A stretch of 42,912 nt of DNA from Myxococcales bacterium (GTDB taxonomy: Bacteria; Myxococcota_A; Polyangia; Polyangiales; Houyiibacteriaceae). Positions 9,150 through 18,304 of the stretch are shown here, one piece after another. The notes beneath the pieces are model-generated. The model had not been told where the DNA came from. It was given only the letters and a program-made list of their open reading frames with translations, and did no database searches. Location: the NCBI GenBank assembly GCA_024643985.1, contig JAHELW010000006.1, forward strand, positions 1 to 42,912, read 5' to 3'. The first letter of the stretch is position 1, and every line of letters begins with the position of its first letter. The position numbers and the translations under genes were made by a program.

Positions 9150-10808
9150 ATGAGTAGAGACGTCGGCGTCGGCCAACTGGTAGATGACCTCGAGCAACGC
9201 GGCGATCGCCTTCCTTTCGAGATCGGGGCATTCGTCGCGCTCGAGGCCTGCGAAGGGCTTCTCCAAGAGTCGGTCAAGCTCGAGCCCGACGATGTGCGCG
9301 TGACGATCGATGGCTCGGTCGTCGTGGCCGAGTCGGCGACAACGGCTGGCCCCGACGAAGCGGCGCGTTCGCTGGTCTCCGTGCTCGCGCGGCTTCTGGT
9401 CGCGGCGGGGCCCGGCGTTCCTCCCTATTTGCTCCAGCTCGTGAAGGAGAGCACGACCGGGCAATCCAAACGGGACCTTCGCGAGCTGCACGACGCCATC
9501 GAGGCCTCCCTCATCCCGATCAACCGGGGTGCGTCGCGGCGAGTCCTCGCACGGCTCGTGCGTGAAAGCGACCGGCCTCCAGCCCCGGAGGCCGCCCAGA
9601 TCGATCCCCGCGAGCTGGACGCGGAGCTCGACGAGCTCCTGCGCGATCCCGCCGTTCGTTCGCTCGAGACTGAGCCCGCACCTGCCGCCGAGCCCGAGAT
9701 TCCCGAGGAAGAGCCCGTGACCGAGCGCATTCGAGTTCCGCAGGGCGTCCGCGAGGAAGCCGTCCACGAGACGGCGGCCGCGCCCGCGCTCGCGGCCGCA
9801 GAGACCCCGTTGGAGGCTCCAGAGCCCATCACCGCGACGATCCGCAAATGGCAGCCGCCTGAAGAAGAGCCCTCCCACGAGCCCGAGACTCGGCCGGAGC
9901 GCGCCTCCGCGCCGGTAGAGGTGCCGGTCAGCGAGACCGTTGCCGTCGTCAGTGAGGCACAGCCCGAGCCCGAGACGCCAACCGAGGCCGTCTTCAGCAC
10001 GGGCCTGGTCGCGGCCTCCGAGTCGATTCCGACGCCGGAGCCTCTGCCCGCCCGTCAATCCCGCCCCGCCGAGGTGCCAGAGCGACCCACGTACGATCGT
10101 CCTTCTTTGCCCCAACAGCCTCCGAAGCGCCGAGGGGGTTGGGGGATTTGGCTGCTCGTGGCGGCGCTTGGCGTCGGCGTCTACGGGTTGATTGCGACCG
10201 ATGCGCTGAGCGCGCTGCTTCGGCCGGCGCCCTCGGCTCCGCCCACGCCCGGCGGCGTCATCGACGTTCACGTGACCCCGCCCGACGCGCAGATTTTCGT
10301 TTATCTCGGCCGTGGGCCGGCGACGGCAGCCGGCCTTTCCGTCGAAGCGGCGCACGAATTCATCGTTTTCGACGACGGGCTTCGGCCGTCGCGCGGCATC
10401 GTGCCTGCGGGCGCCCGGTGGGTCGAGGCCGAGTCTGGACCGCTCTATGAGCTCGCAGTGCAGGCGCCGGCCGCGACGGCCGCCGAGCAAGCAGGCGACC
10501 TCGGTTTGCCGCAGAGCGAGCCCTCCGGCGGAGCTACGGCTGCCACCGGGACGATCCGCGTAATCACGAACCCCCCCCGGGCGAAGGTCTATCGGTACAT
10601 CGGTCGCGGACCGGACGCTCGAATCCCCGTCTCCTCGATTCACGAGGGACAGGAGGTGCTCATCTATCACCCGGCGCACGAGACGCGTCGATTCGTCGTC
10701 GGTCCGAGCGATTGGCAAGAGGCCGCGTCGGGACAGTACGGGGCAAGTCTCGCGGTCGAGCTTCCCCCGCTCCGCAACTCAGCTCCGGCGCAGCCGGCCG
10801 AGGACTGA
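9150..10808 (+). CDS. Uncharacterised single-TM protein: conserved-looking N-terminal domain, Glu/Pro-rich linker, TM, two C-terminal tandem PEGA-like repeats
   Basis: TM GGWGIWLLVAALGVGVYGLIA; repeats GVIDVHVTPPDAQIFVYLGRGP and GTIRVITNPPRAKVYRYIGRGP. Confidence 0.75.
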   Translation: MSRDVGVGQLVDDLEQRGDRLPFEIGAFVALEACEGLLQESVKLEPDDVRVTIDGSVVVAESATTAGPDEAARSLVSVLARLLVAAGPGVPPYLLQLVKESTTGQSKRDLRELHDAIEASLIPINRGASRRVLARLVRESDRPPAPEAAQIDPRELDAELDELLRDPAVRSLETEPAPAAEPEIPEEEPVTERIRVPQGVREEAVHETAAAPALAAAETPLEAPEPITATIRKWQPPEEEPSHEPETRPERASAPVEVPVSETVAVVSEAQPEPETPTEAVFSTGLVAASESIPTPEPLPARQSRPAEVPERPTYDRPSLPQQPPKRRGGWGIWLLVAALGVGVYGLIATDALSALLRPAPSAPPTPGGVIDVHVTPPDAQIFVYLGRGPATAAGLSVEAAHEFIVFDDGLRPSRGIVPAGARWVEAESGPLYELAVQAPAATAAEQAGDLGLPQSEPSGGATAATGTIRVITNPPRAKVYRYIGRGPDARIPVSSIHEGQEVLIYHPAHETRRFVVGPSDWQEAASGQYGASLAVELPPLRNSAPAQPAED

Positions 10809-12134
10809 TTCGACCTCGCTTCGGATCGACTCGAGGCGCGTTCTCGAGTCGGCCTCGAATCGGAGCACGAGCACAGGCTGCGTGTTCGATGCGCGGACCA
10901 GCGCCCAGCCCCCCGGGAACTCAATCCGCGCGCCGTCGATGTCGACGAGGTCGTGTGTCGAACGGTAGTGGTCCACGACTCGCTGAACGAGGTCGAACTT
11001 TTCGGCGTCATCGCAATGTACGCGGATCTCCGGAGTTGCGAACGTCTCAGGAATGTCCGAGAGCATCTCGTGAAGCGGCACTTCCGCGTGGGAGACGATC
11101 TCCAAAACGCGCAGGGTCGCGTAGATCGCATCGTCGAAACCGTAATACCGGTCGGCAAAGAAGATGTGCCCGCTCATCTCGCCCGCGAGCAGCGCCCCTT
11201 CCTCCTTCATTTTCGTCTTGATCAACGAATGGCCGGTTTTCCAGAGGACGCCGCGCCCTCCATGCGAGGCGATGTCGTCGTACATCGTCTGCGAGCACTT
11301 CACCTCGCCGATGATCGTCGCGCCGGGGTGCCTTTCGAGCAGCGCGCGCGAGAGAACGATCATCAGCTTGTCACCCCAAATGATCTCGCCCCGTGCATCG
11401 ACGACACCGACCCGATCCGCGTCGCCGTCGTACGCGAACCCGAGCTCTAGGCCGTCGGACAACACCCTGTCCCTGAGCATCTCGAGCGTTTCCGGCTCGG
11501 TTGGATCTGCGTGATGTACCGGAAAGGTGCCATCCATCTCGCACAGCATCGCAACTGGCGCGAGCCCCAGCGCGTGCATGGTCTCGATTGCAAGAGGGCC
11601 GCCTGCCCCGTTGCCGGCATCGACGGCAAAGCGGATGTCGCGGCGGCCGAGGTGAATGTCTTCTTTGGCGCGCTTCACGTATGCGGGAATGGGGTCGACG
11701 GTCCGGATTTCACCCGCGGGGGCCTCGCGAAAGGCTCCGGTCTCGATCGTTGTCCTGAGCTCTTCGATGTCGGCGCCAAAGAGAGAGCCCTTGCCGATCA
11801 TCATCTTGAAGCCGTTCTCGTCGGGTGGGTTGTGGCTGCCGGTGATTTGCACCCCGCCTTCCAAGTCGAGGTCGTGAACGGCGAAGTAGAGTAGCGGCGT
11901 GGGACCCACACCAATGTCGATGACGTTGGTTCCCGTGTCGAGCAGGCCGCGACAGAGCGCAGTGTGAATGCGAGGGGAGCTCAGCCGGCAGTCGCGGCCG
12001 ACCGCGATTTGGGTCGCACCACGACTGGCGTAGAAAGTGCCGAGACTTCGGCCGAGCGAGTACACGAGCTCATCCCCGAAGTCGGCATCGGCGTGACCAC
12101 GAATGTCGTACTGGCGAAATACGTGCGGGTTCAC
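10779..12134 (-). CDS. manB: Phosphomannomutase/phosphoglucomutase
   Basis: FRQYDIRGHADADF, catalytic serine loop GVQITGSHNPPDENGFK, metal loop AYDGDADRVGVVD; C-terminal RASNTQPVLVLRFEA. Confidence 0.93.
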   Translation of the reverse strand: MNPHVFRQYDIRGHADADFGDELVYSLGRSLGTFYASRGATQIAVGRDCRLSSPRIHTALCRGLLDTGTNVIDIGVGPTPLLYFAVHDLDLEGGVQITGSHNPPDENGFKMMIGKGSLFGADIEELRTTIETGAFREAPAGEIRTVDPIPAYVKRAKEDIHLGRRDIRFAVDAGNGAGGPLAIETMHALGLAPVAMLCEMDGTFPVHHADPTEPETLEMLRDRVLSDGLELGFAYDGDADRVGVVDARGEIIWGDKLMIVLSRALLERHPGATIIGEVKCSQTMYDDIASHGGRGVLWKTGHSLIKTKMKEEGALLAGEMSGHIFFADRYYGFDDAIYATLRVLEIVSHAEVPLHEMLSDIPETFATPEIRVHCDDAEKFDLVQRVVDHYRSTHDLVDIDGARIEFPGGWALVRASNTQPVLVLRFEADSRTRLESIRSEVESVLGRLRRS

Positions 12135-12138
12135 GGAG

Positions 12139-13215
12139 TCACTTTTCCTCGGTGTCCCGCGCCCTCAACGCGGCGACGATTTCGCGAACGTCCTGCGCAC
12201 GCTCGCGGGGGATGACGAGGAGCGCATCTCCCGAATCTACGACCACGAGGTCGGCAACACCGACGAGCGCAACGGTCTTGCCCTTCGGGGCCCACGCGTA
12301 GTTTCCCGTCGCGTCGATCGAGACTCCTCCTTCGGGCAGGACGTTGTCGTCCGGGTCTCGTTCCGAAAGCTCCCATGCAGAGGTCCAGCTCCCGAGGTCC
12401 GACCACTCGAACGAGCCGGGTACCACGCTCACCGGGCTGACCTTTTCCATGATTCCGTGGTCGATGCTGATCGCTGGAAGATCTCCGTAGGTCCGGGCGA
12501 CCAGCGCCGCCTCGTCGCCGGTGCTGGCAGCCTCGTCGTATCGCTGAAGCTGCTCGCCGAGGCCAGGCAAGTGCTGCTCGATCGCCTCGAGGATTCGAGA
12601 TGCGAGGAAGAAGAACATGCCGCTGTTCCACAAGAAGCGTCCGCTGGCGACGAACTGCTCGGCGCGCCGCCGATTGGGCTTCTCGACGAATCGACGCGCG
12701 CTGAAGACGCCGGGGTCGAGCTCCGATCCGACCTCGATGTAGCCGTAGCCCGTTTCTGCGCGGGTAGGGCGAATGCCGATCGTCACGTAATCGCCGTGCG
12801 TGGCTGCTTCGAGCCCTTGGCGGAGCGTCTCGATGTACGATGCGGTGTCGCCGATGTGGTGATCTGCCGGAAGAACGGTCATCACGGCGTCCGGGGCGAG
12901 CCTCCGAACGTGCGTTGCCGCCCAGCCGATGCATGGCGCGGTGTTTCGTCCGACCGGCTCCGCCAAGATCTGTGCGGGGGGAAGCTCGGGCAGCTCCTTT
13001 TCGACCTGGTCCCGAAGAAGCTCCGAGGTCACGACGAACGTGCGTTCCGGCGGGATCAGCCCCCACACGCGTTCGGCGGTTGCTCGAAGAAGAGATCGGG
13101 CGTCGGGACCGAGGGCCAGGAATTGCTTTGGACGGTCGCTTCTCGACAGGGGCCAGAACCGGGTTCCGGACCCGCCGGCCATGATGACTGCATATGCTTT
13201 GTCGGTATCGGTCAT
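12139..13215 (-). CDS. manC: Mannose-1-phosphate guanylyltransferase
   Basis: YAVIMAGGSGTRFWPLSRSDRPKQFLAL; FVEKPNRRRAEQF; start at MTDTDKAY. Confidence 0.93.
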   Translation of the reverse strand: MTDTDKAYAVIMAGGSGTRFWPLSRSDRPKQFLALGPDARSLLRATAERVWGLIPPERTFVVTSELLRDQVEKELPELPPAQILAEPVGRNTAPCIGWAATHVRRLAPDAVMTVLPADHHIGDTASYIETLRQGLEAATHGDYVTIGIRPTRAETGYGYIEVGSELDPGVFSARRFVEKPNRRRAEQFVASGRFLWNSGMFFFLASRILEAIEQHLPGLGEQLQRYDEAASTGDEAALVARTYGDLPAISIDHGIMEKVSPVSVVPGSFEWSDLGSWTSAWELSERDPDDNVLPEGGVSIDATGNYAWAPKGKTVALVGVADLVVVDSGDALLVIPRERAQDVREIVAALRARDTEEK

Positions 13216-13223
13216 GGTGGCGC

Positions 13224-14033
13224 TCAGCGGGTCACCAGAAAGAGCCCGAGAGGTATCAGATAGAGCGAGAACGTCCACATGCGTCCTACGAGAATGATGT
13301 GCCTGAGGACGAGAAGCGCAACATACCCCGTGACCATGGCCGTAGCGCCTCCGATCCAGGCTTCCGCTCCCAGCGATCCCAGCCCATCGGCTCCCCCTGC
13401 TTCGTACACGGCCGCCGCGACGATGGCGGGCAGCGAGACGAGAAACGAGAACCGAAACGACGCGTTCCCGCTGATTCCGAGGAGCATTGCGACCGCGATC
13501 GTGACTCCGCTCCGGCTTACTCCAGGTAAGACCGCCATCCCCTGTGCGAGCCCGACGGCGAGAGCCTGCGGCCACGCCACCTCGTCCCGATCCCCTCGCG
13601 CCACACCGCTCGCGATGAGCCCCGCGGCGGAGATGAGAAATCCGTAACCGACGAGCCGGAGGTCCTCGGCAAATGCCTCCGCCACGTTGCGAAGCGCCCA
13701 TCCGAGGGCACCAGTGGCAGCCGTGGCGATCGCGATTGCGACCAGCGTTCGCCCTTCGGGAGTCGCGCGAAAACGCGCTGGATCTCGGACTGCGGCCACC
13801 CCCTCGATCGCGAGGTTGGAGATGTCACGTCTGAAGAGAACGACGGTGGCGAGCAGAGTCCCGAGGTGCAGGAGAATCACGAGGGCGAGCGAATTCCCCT
13901 CAATCTCGAAAAAGTGTGCGCCAATTGCGACGTGGCCGCTGCTCGAGACCGGAAGAAACTCGGTCAGGCCTTGCAGCGCGCCAAGTGCCGCCGCCGTCAG
14001 CGCGTCGATTCCGTCCGACAAGTTGCAAGGCAA
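13224..14033 (-). CDS. uppP: Undecaprenyl-diphosphatase
   Basis: ALGALQGLTEFLPVSSSGHVAIG and VLPGVSRSGVTIA motifs of the BacA/UppP family; TTG start (exact start uncertain). Confidence 0.92.
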   Translation of the reverse strand: MPCNLSDGIDALTAAALGALQGLTEFLPVSSSGHVAIGAHFFEIEGNSLALVILLHLGTLLATVVLFRRDISNLAIEGVAAVRDPARFRATPEGRTLVAIAIATAATGALGWALRNVAEAFAEDLRLVGYGFLISAAGLIASGVARGDRDEVAWPQALAVGLAQGMAVLPGVSRSGVTIAVAMLLGISGNASFRFSFLVSLPAIVAAAVYEAGGADGLGSLGAEAWIGGATAMVTGYVALLVLRHIILVGRMWTFSLYLIPLGLFLVTR

Positions 14034-14133
14034 TAGCGGCTGTTCCGCATCACGGCAAGGACGGAATGCGCTGCGTCGACCGCACGGGGCGATGGCTGTT
14101 TCGTCCCTGTTCGATTAGGCTTTGCCCGGCTGT

Positions 14134-15558
14134 ATGAGGGAGACTTGGAACGCGGCCCGGGTCGGCCTGATGGTGGTCCTGGGGCTGGCCGTCACCTTTG
14201 CGGTCTATCGCTACGTGGACGAGCGGTCGTCGACGGAGTCCGGCTACGGTGTCTACGCGTACTTCGACGACGTTCAAGGGCTGATCGCCAAGTCTCGGGT
14301 GCTCGTGGCCGGCATTCCCGTCGGCTACATCTCTTCGATTCGGCTCGATGGCAGCCGCGCTCGCGTCGACCTGCGAATCGAAGGCGACATCGAGCTCTAC
14401 GAGGACGCGCGGATCACGATGCGGAGCCTTTCGCTTCTCGGGGAGCGAGTGTTGGTGATTCACCCTGGCACTCCAGGGCTTCCCAAAATCCCCGATGGCG
14501 GCGAAATCCGCGTGGCCGACGAGGGAGTCGACACCGACGACATCATCGTGACCGTCAACGACATCGCCCAAAGCGTGAAAAAGATCACCGCACAGATGGA
14601 GCGAGCTTTCGGTACCGAAGAAGCGGGGGATCGCATGCAGTCGGCTCTCCGAAATCTCAGCGATGCGCTCGAGAACATCAAGGAGGTGACCGACGAAGCG
14701 GGCCCGCGAGTGATCCGCATCATGGAGAACGTCGAGCTGGCGACGGACGACCTCAGTCAAATCATTCACCAGCGCCGCGGGGACATCGATCGAGGCATCG
14801 CGGAAGTAGACGATACGATCGCTTCGATCCACCGCGCAGCGGATCAGCTCAATGCCGTGCTCGCGGACGTGAAAGAAGTGACCGGCCGCACGGCGCGCGG
14901 CGAGGGTACCATCGGCAGGCTCACACAGGACGAAGCGCTCATCGACGAGGTCGAGGGGGTCGCCGAGGGGCTCAACAATTTCGTTGGCGGATTGAACCGA
15001 CTTCGGACCATCGTCGAGCTTCGAAGCGAGTGGTACGCGCTCTCGAACGCGTTCAAGACCTATTTCTCGATCTATCTGAAGCCCCGCGAGGGGCGATACT
15101 TCCTGGTGCAGTTCATCGACGACCCCCGCGGCTCGGTCACCGTCACGGAAAGCATCATACGGCAAAGCCCCCCGCCGCTCTTCTACCCGAACGAGTATCG
15201 CCGCACGGAGATCAGCCGTACCAATCGGCTCAAGTTCTCCGCTCAGTTCGGCAAGACGATTTCCTTTGCAACGTTTCGGTTCGGCATCATCGAATCCACT
15301 GGGGGCCTCGGCATGGACATCAAGGTGCTGAGAGATCGTCTCGAGCTCAACGCGGACATTTTCGAGTTCGGCAGACGCGTATTCCCTCGTTTGCGCATCC
15401 GCGCGGGCTTCGAGCTGATCAAGCGGCTTTGGCTCTTGGCGGGAATCGACGACACGATCAATCCGGGCCGAGACTACTTCGTCGGTCTTCAGCTCCGCTT
15501 CGACGACGAAGACCTGAAACCTCTCATTCCACTCGGTGCAGTCGCACTACCTCGTTGA
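14134..15558 (+). CDS. MCE/MlaD-family protein (lipid transport substrate-binding type)
   Basis: N-terminal TM then YGVYAYFDDVQGLIAKSRVLVAGIPVGYISSIRLDGSRARVDLRIEGDIELYEDARITMRSLSLLGERVLVI typical of MCE domains; long coiled region and C-terminal beta-rich region. Confidence 0.85.
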   Translation: MRETWNAARVGLMVVLGLAVTFAVYRYVDERSSTESGYGVYAYFDDVQGLIAKSRVLVAGIPVGYISSIRLDGSRARVDLRIEGDIELYEDARITMRSLSLLGERVLVIHPGTPGLPKIPDGGEIRVADEGVDTDDIIVTVNDIAQSVKKITAQMERAFGTEEAGDRMQSALRNLSDALENIKEVTDEAGPRVIRIMENVELATDDLSQIIHQRRGDIDRGIAEVDDTIASIHRAADQLNAVLADVKEVTGRTARGEGTIGRLTQDEALIDEVEGVAEGLNNFVGGLNRLRTIVELRSEWYALSNAFKTYFSIYLKPREGRYFLVQFIDDPRGSVTVTESIIRQSPPPLFYPNEYRRTEISRTNRLKFSAQFGKTISFATFRFGIIESTGGLGMDIKVLRDRLELNADIFEFGRRVFPRLRIRAGFELIKRLWLLAGIDDTINPGRDYFVGLQLRFDDEDLKPLIPLGAVALPR

Positions 15559-15567
15559 GATCGAGCG

Positions 15568-16410
15568 ATGGCCAAAGGAATCATGCAGAGCGCCGGCGCT
15601 GTGGCCAAGTCGCCGATTGGCTTTGCTCGAGGGTTGTCGTACGCGTTTCGCGGCGGGCGGTTCGTGTACTTCGAGCACCGGGGCCTCGCGCGCTACTGGG
15701 TCTTTCCGATCTTGATCACCGCGCTCGCGCTCGCGTCCGTGTTCTACGGCGCCGGCAGCCTCTACGACGACCTGGGTGACGCGATTTGGTCTTTCTTCCC
15801 GGATAGCTGGAGCGAGGCAACCGGCGTCGCGGGGGCATTGCTGAAGGGACTGCGATGGATCATCGAGATCCTCTCGGGAATCCTCATCACGTTGCTCGGG
15901 CTCGTTCTCGTGCTGATCCTCTCGAGTGTGGTTGCGGCACCTTTCAACGACGCGTTGAGCGAAGCGGTCGAGCGCATTCTCACGGGTGGCGCCGCACCAC
16001 CGTTTTCGCTGACGCGCATGGTGGCTGACATCGTTCGAACCATTCGCTTGGAGCTCGGCAAAGTATTGCTCTACGCAGCCATCGTGGGTCCGATGTTCCT
16101 CGCCTCGTTCTTCATTCCGGGCCTCGGCCAGATCGTCTCGCTGATCGGCTTCGCGCTGACCGCGATCTTCTTGGGAGTCGACTACGTCGATTGGCCGGCT
16201 GCCCGTCGAGACTGGTCGGTTGGTGACCGCATCGGGTTTGCCAGACGCCAGCTGGCTGCCGTCGCGGGATTCGGCACGGGCGTCTGGCTGCTGCTGTTCA
16301 TCCCGCTCGTCAACCTGTTCTTCATGCCCGCCGCCGTGGCGGGAGGAACGATGTTGTTCGTGGATATGGCGGGGGGCGTGAGGGCGAAAGATCATCTCGG
16401 GTCGAGATAG
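15568..16410 (+). CDS. EI24-domain multi-pass membrane protein
   Basis: GFARGLSYAFRGGRFVYFEHRGLARYWVFPILITALAL ... VVAAPFNDALSEAVERILTGG; several TM segments. Confidence 0.8.
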   Translation: MAKGIMQSAGAVAKSPIGFARGLSYAFRGGRFVYFEHRGLARYWVFPILITALALASVFYGAGSLYDDLGDAIWSFFPDSWSEATGVAGALLKGLRWIIEILSGILITLLGLVLVLILSSVVAAPFNDALSEAVERILTGGAAPPFSLTRMVADIVRTIRLELGKVLLYAAIVGPMFLASFFIPGLGQIVSLIGFALTAIFLGVDYVDWPAARRDWSVGDRIGFARRQLAAVAGFGTGVWLLLFIPLVNLFFMPAAVAGGTMLFVDMAGGVRAKDHLGSR

Positions 16411-16411
16411 A

Positions 16412-16549
16412 CCTCTCGGGCCCCGGGCCCCGGGCCTAGGGCCGCGGGCCCCGGGCCTGAGATCGGGGATCGAGGGTCGAGACGGCCCGAGGCCCTAGGC
16501 CCTGGGCCCGAGGCCCGAGGGGCTCCGACCTTCCTCGATCCGCGATCTC
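16412..16549. repeat. GC-rich intergenic inverted-repeat cluster (32-nt imperfect arms 16412-16443/16491-16522 and 17-nt arms 16459-16475/16533-16549)
   Basis: Direct reading: CCTCTCGGGCCCCGGGCCCCGGGCCTAGGGCC versus reverse complement of GGCCCTAGGCCCTGGGCCCGAGGCCCGAGGGG, 29/32 matches; GAGATCGGGGATCGAGG versus reverse complement of CCTCGATCCGCGATCTC, 16/17. Confidence 0.85.
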
Positions 16550-16612
16550 CGCCCGCCGTTTTTGTAGGGCGCGGCAGCCAAGTGCTACCTTGGGGAGCGA
16601 GGGGAATTGGTT

Positions 16613-17443
16613 ATGCGAAGTTCATCCTATTGGGCTCTCGGGCTGGCTTTCGCGGTCGTGGTCAGCTTGGCCGCAACGGCCGACCGCACGGAAGCGAGCA
16701 GCCGTTCGAAGAGCGCTCTCGAGCAGTCGATGGGCGAAATTCAGTGGGGCTGGACACCCAGGCAAGTCTACCGCCAGCTGAAGAAGGAGATCGAAGCGCG
16801 CTACCAAGAGCCGATCTCCAAGACCACCGATGCGATCCAAGAAGATCGGCTTCGGCACCAGATGGCCGAAGAGATCCGTCAGATCCGCGACTCGTTTTTC
16901 GAGTTCGACGGGACGGCCAGCGCATACGACTCCGGTTACCTCAAAGGTGAGTTCACTCACAAAAATCGCGAATCGTTGCTCCGCGTTCGGACCAAGACCA
17001 CTCAGGACTACTTCTTTTTCATCAACGACAAGCTCTGGAAGCGGTATCGCGCGTTCGACGCCGCCGTCTTCGAGGGCGCGAGCTTCGACGAGTTCGGCCG
17101 CGCGCTGCAGCAACGCTACGGCAAGGCTCGCAAGAAGACCGGCCCGCTTCGACCGGGCGGCGAGCCCAAGCAGTGGTACGAGTGGCGGGAGCCGCGCGTG
17201 CTCGCGAAAGCCGTCGACAACAACGAATTCTACGGATTCTACTGCCTGATCCTCGAGAATCCGAGGACGGTCGCGCAGCTCGGCAAGCTCCGGAAAAGCA
17301 AGCCGGCCAAATCCGAGGACGGCGAAACCCTCGTCGAGATGGTCGGCAACGATGCGGACCAAGATCAGAACGCGGACATCGCGGACCGGATCACGGGCGA
17401 AATTCGGCGACACGAAAACGTCGACGTCGACGACGACGAGTAG
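16613..17443 (+). CDS. Uncharacterised exported protein
   Basis: Signal-peptide-like MRSSSYWALGLAFAVVVSLAATADRTEAS followed by soluble charged domain with acidic tail; no family recognised. Confidence 0.7.
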   Translation: MRSSSYWALGLAFAVVVSLAATADRTEASSRSKSALEQSMGEIQWGWTPRQVYRQLKKEIEARYQEPISKTTDAIQEDRLRHQMAEEIRQIRDSFFEFDGTASAYDSGYLKGEFTHKNRESLLRVRTKTTQDYFFFINDKLWKRYRAFDAAVFEGASFDEFGRALQQRYGKARKKTGPLRPGGEPKQWYEWREPRVLAKAVDNNEFYGFYCLILENPRTVAQLGKLRKSKPAKSEDGETLVEMVGNDADQDQNADIADRITGEIRRHENVDVDDDE

Positions 17444-17518
17444 CGCCAACGTAGGTGGGGGTGGGATTTACAGCGCCCGCTGCCCCTCGGTACCCTGGGG
17501 ACGCCTAGGAATCAGGTT

Positions 17519-18304
17519 TTGCGGTACCGCCTGCGCTTTCATCTCCAAGAGGTCGACCTCGCGACGGACGAGATCGTCATCGGCAGAGGCTCGATGTGTC
17601 ACATCACCATCGACGACCCGATGCTCTCGCGCCGTCACGTGCGCATCGACCTCAGCGGAGCCGAGCCCACCGTCGAGGATCTTCGAAGCCGCAACGGCAC
17701 CCAGCTGAACGGCGGTCCGCTCGAGGGGCGCGCCCAGCTCCGGGATGGGGATCGCATCCGTCTCGGGACCCAGGAGCTCGTGTTTCTGGTGTTGGGTGCG
17801 AGCCGGGGTGACTTTCGCACCACGTCCGGGCTCATCTTCTGCGTCGGCTGCGCCGTTCCGTATCCAAGCACGAGCCCGCAGTGCCCCCACTGCGGCGCCG
17901 TGCGCACCGAGGAGGGTGCACCGGCGCCCCGCGAAGTCGCAGCAACCGGGTGGACCTTTCACCTCTTGTCGCAGGTCGTCGAGCGCGCCATCGAGCAAGG
18001 CCGGCTTGCAGACGCGGAGCGAATGATGTCTCGAGGGGTCGCGGAGCTGGAGGAGCAGCTCGACGAGGGCCTCGAAGTCGAGCCGGAGCGGATTCTCGGC
18101 ATCGCCGAGTGCGGCGCACGGCTTGGTTGCGCGCTTCGCACGGCGCGATGGCTCGAGATCGCCACGAGGCTCTACGGCCGGGCCGGTCAGAGCCCTTCGC
18201 GCGACGTCCTCACCTTGCTGGACGAGCTGCCTGCCGACTCTCGTCTCGCCGACGCGGTGGATGCACTTCGACACGCCGGGCCGGAGACGCGGCGCGCGAG
18301 CTAG
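17519..18304 (+). CDS. FHA-domain protein with C-terminal zinc ribbon and helical region
   Basis: IVIGRGSMCHITIDDPMLSRRHVRI...VEDLRSRNGTQLNG (FHA) and CVGCAVPYPSTSPQCPHCG; TTG start. Confidence 0.85.
   Translation: MRYRLRFHLQEVDLATDEIVIGRGSMCHITIDDPMLSRRHVRIDLSGAEPTVEDLRSRNGTQLNGGPLEGRAQLRDGDRIRLGTQELVFLVLGASRGDFRTTSGLIFCVGCAVPYPSTSPQCPHCGAVRTEEGAPAPREVAATGWTFHLLSQVVERAIEQGRLADAERMMSRGVAELEEQLDEGLEVEPERILGIAECGARLGCALRTARWLEIATRLYGRAGQSPSRDVLTLLDELPADSRLADAVDALRHAGPETRRAS

Noticed and set aside
9048-10718. 556-aa minus-strand ORF opposite the two-repeat membrane protein
   Set aside because: The plus frame has a good start after hisF, a TM segment and internal repeats; the minus frame is low-complexity R/G/L antisense.
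12103-13263. 386-aa plus-strand ORF opposite manC
   Set aside because: Antisense to a clear guanylyltransferase.
14050-15165. 371-aa minus-strand ORF opposite the MCE protein
   Set aside because: Antisense to a recognisable MCE-domain gene; no family motif of its own.
14145-15779. 544-aa plus-strand ORF within the MCE gene
   Set aside because: Arg/Gly-rich shifted-frame translation of the MCE gene and start of the EI24 gene.
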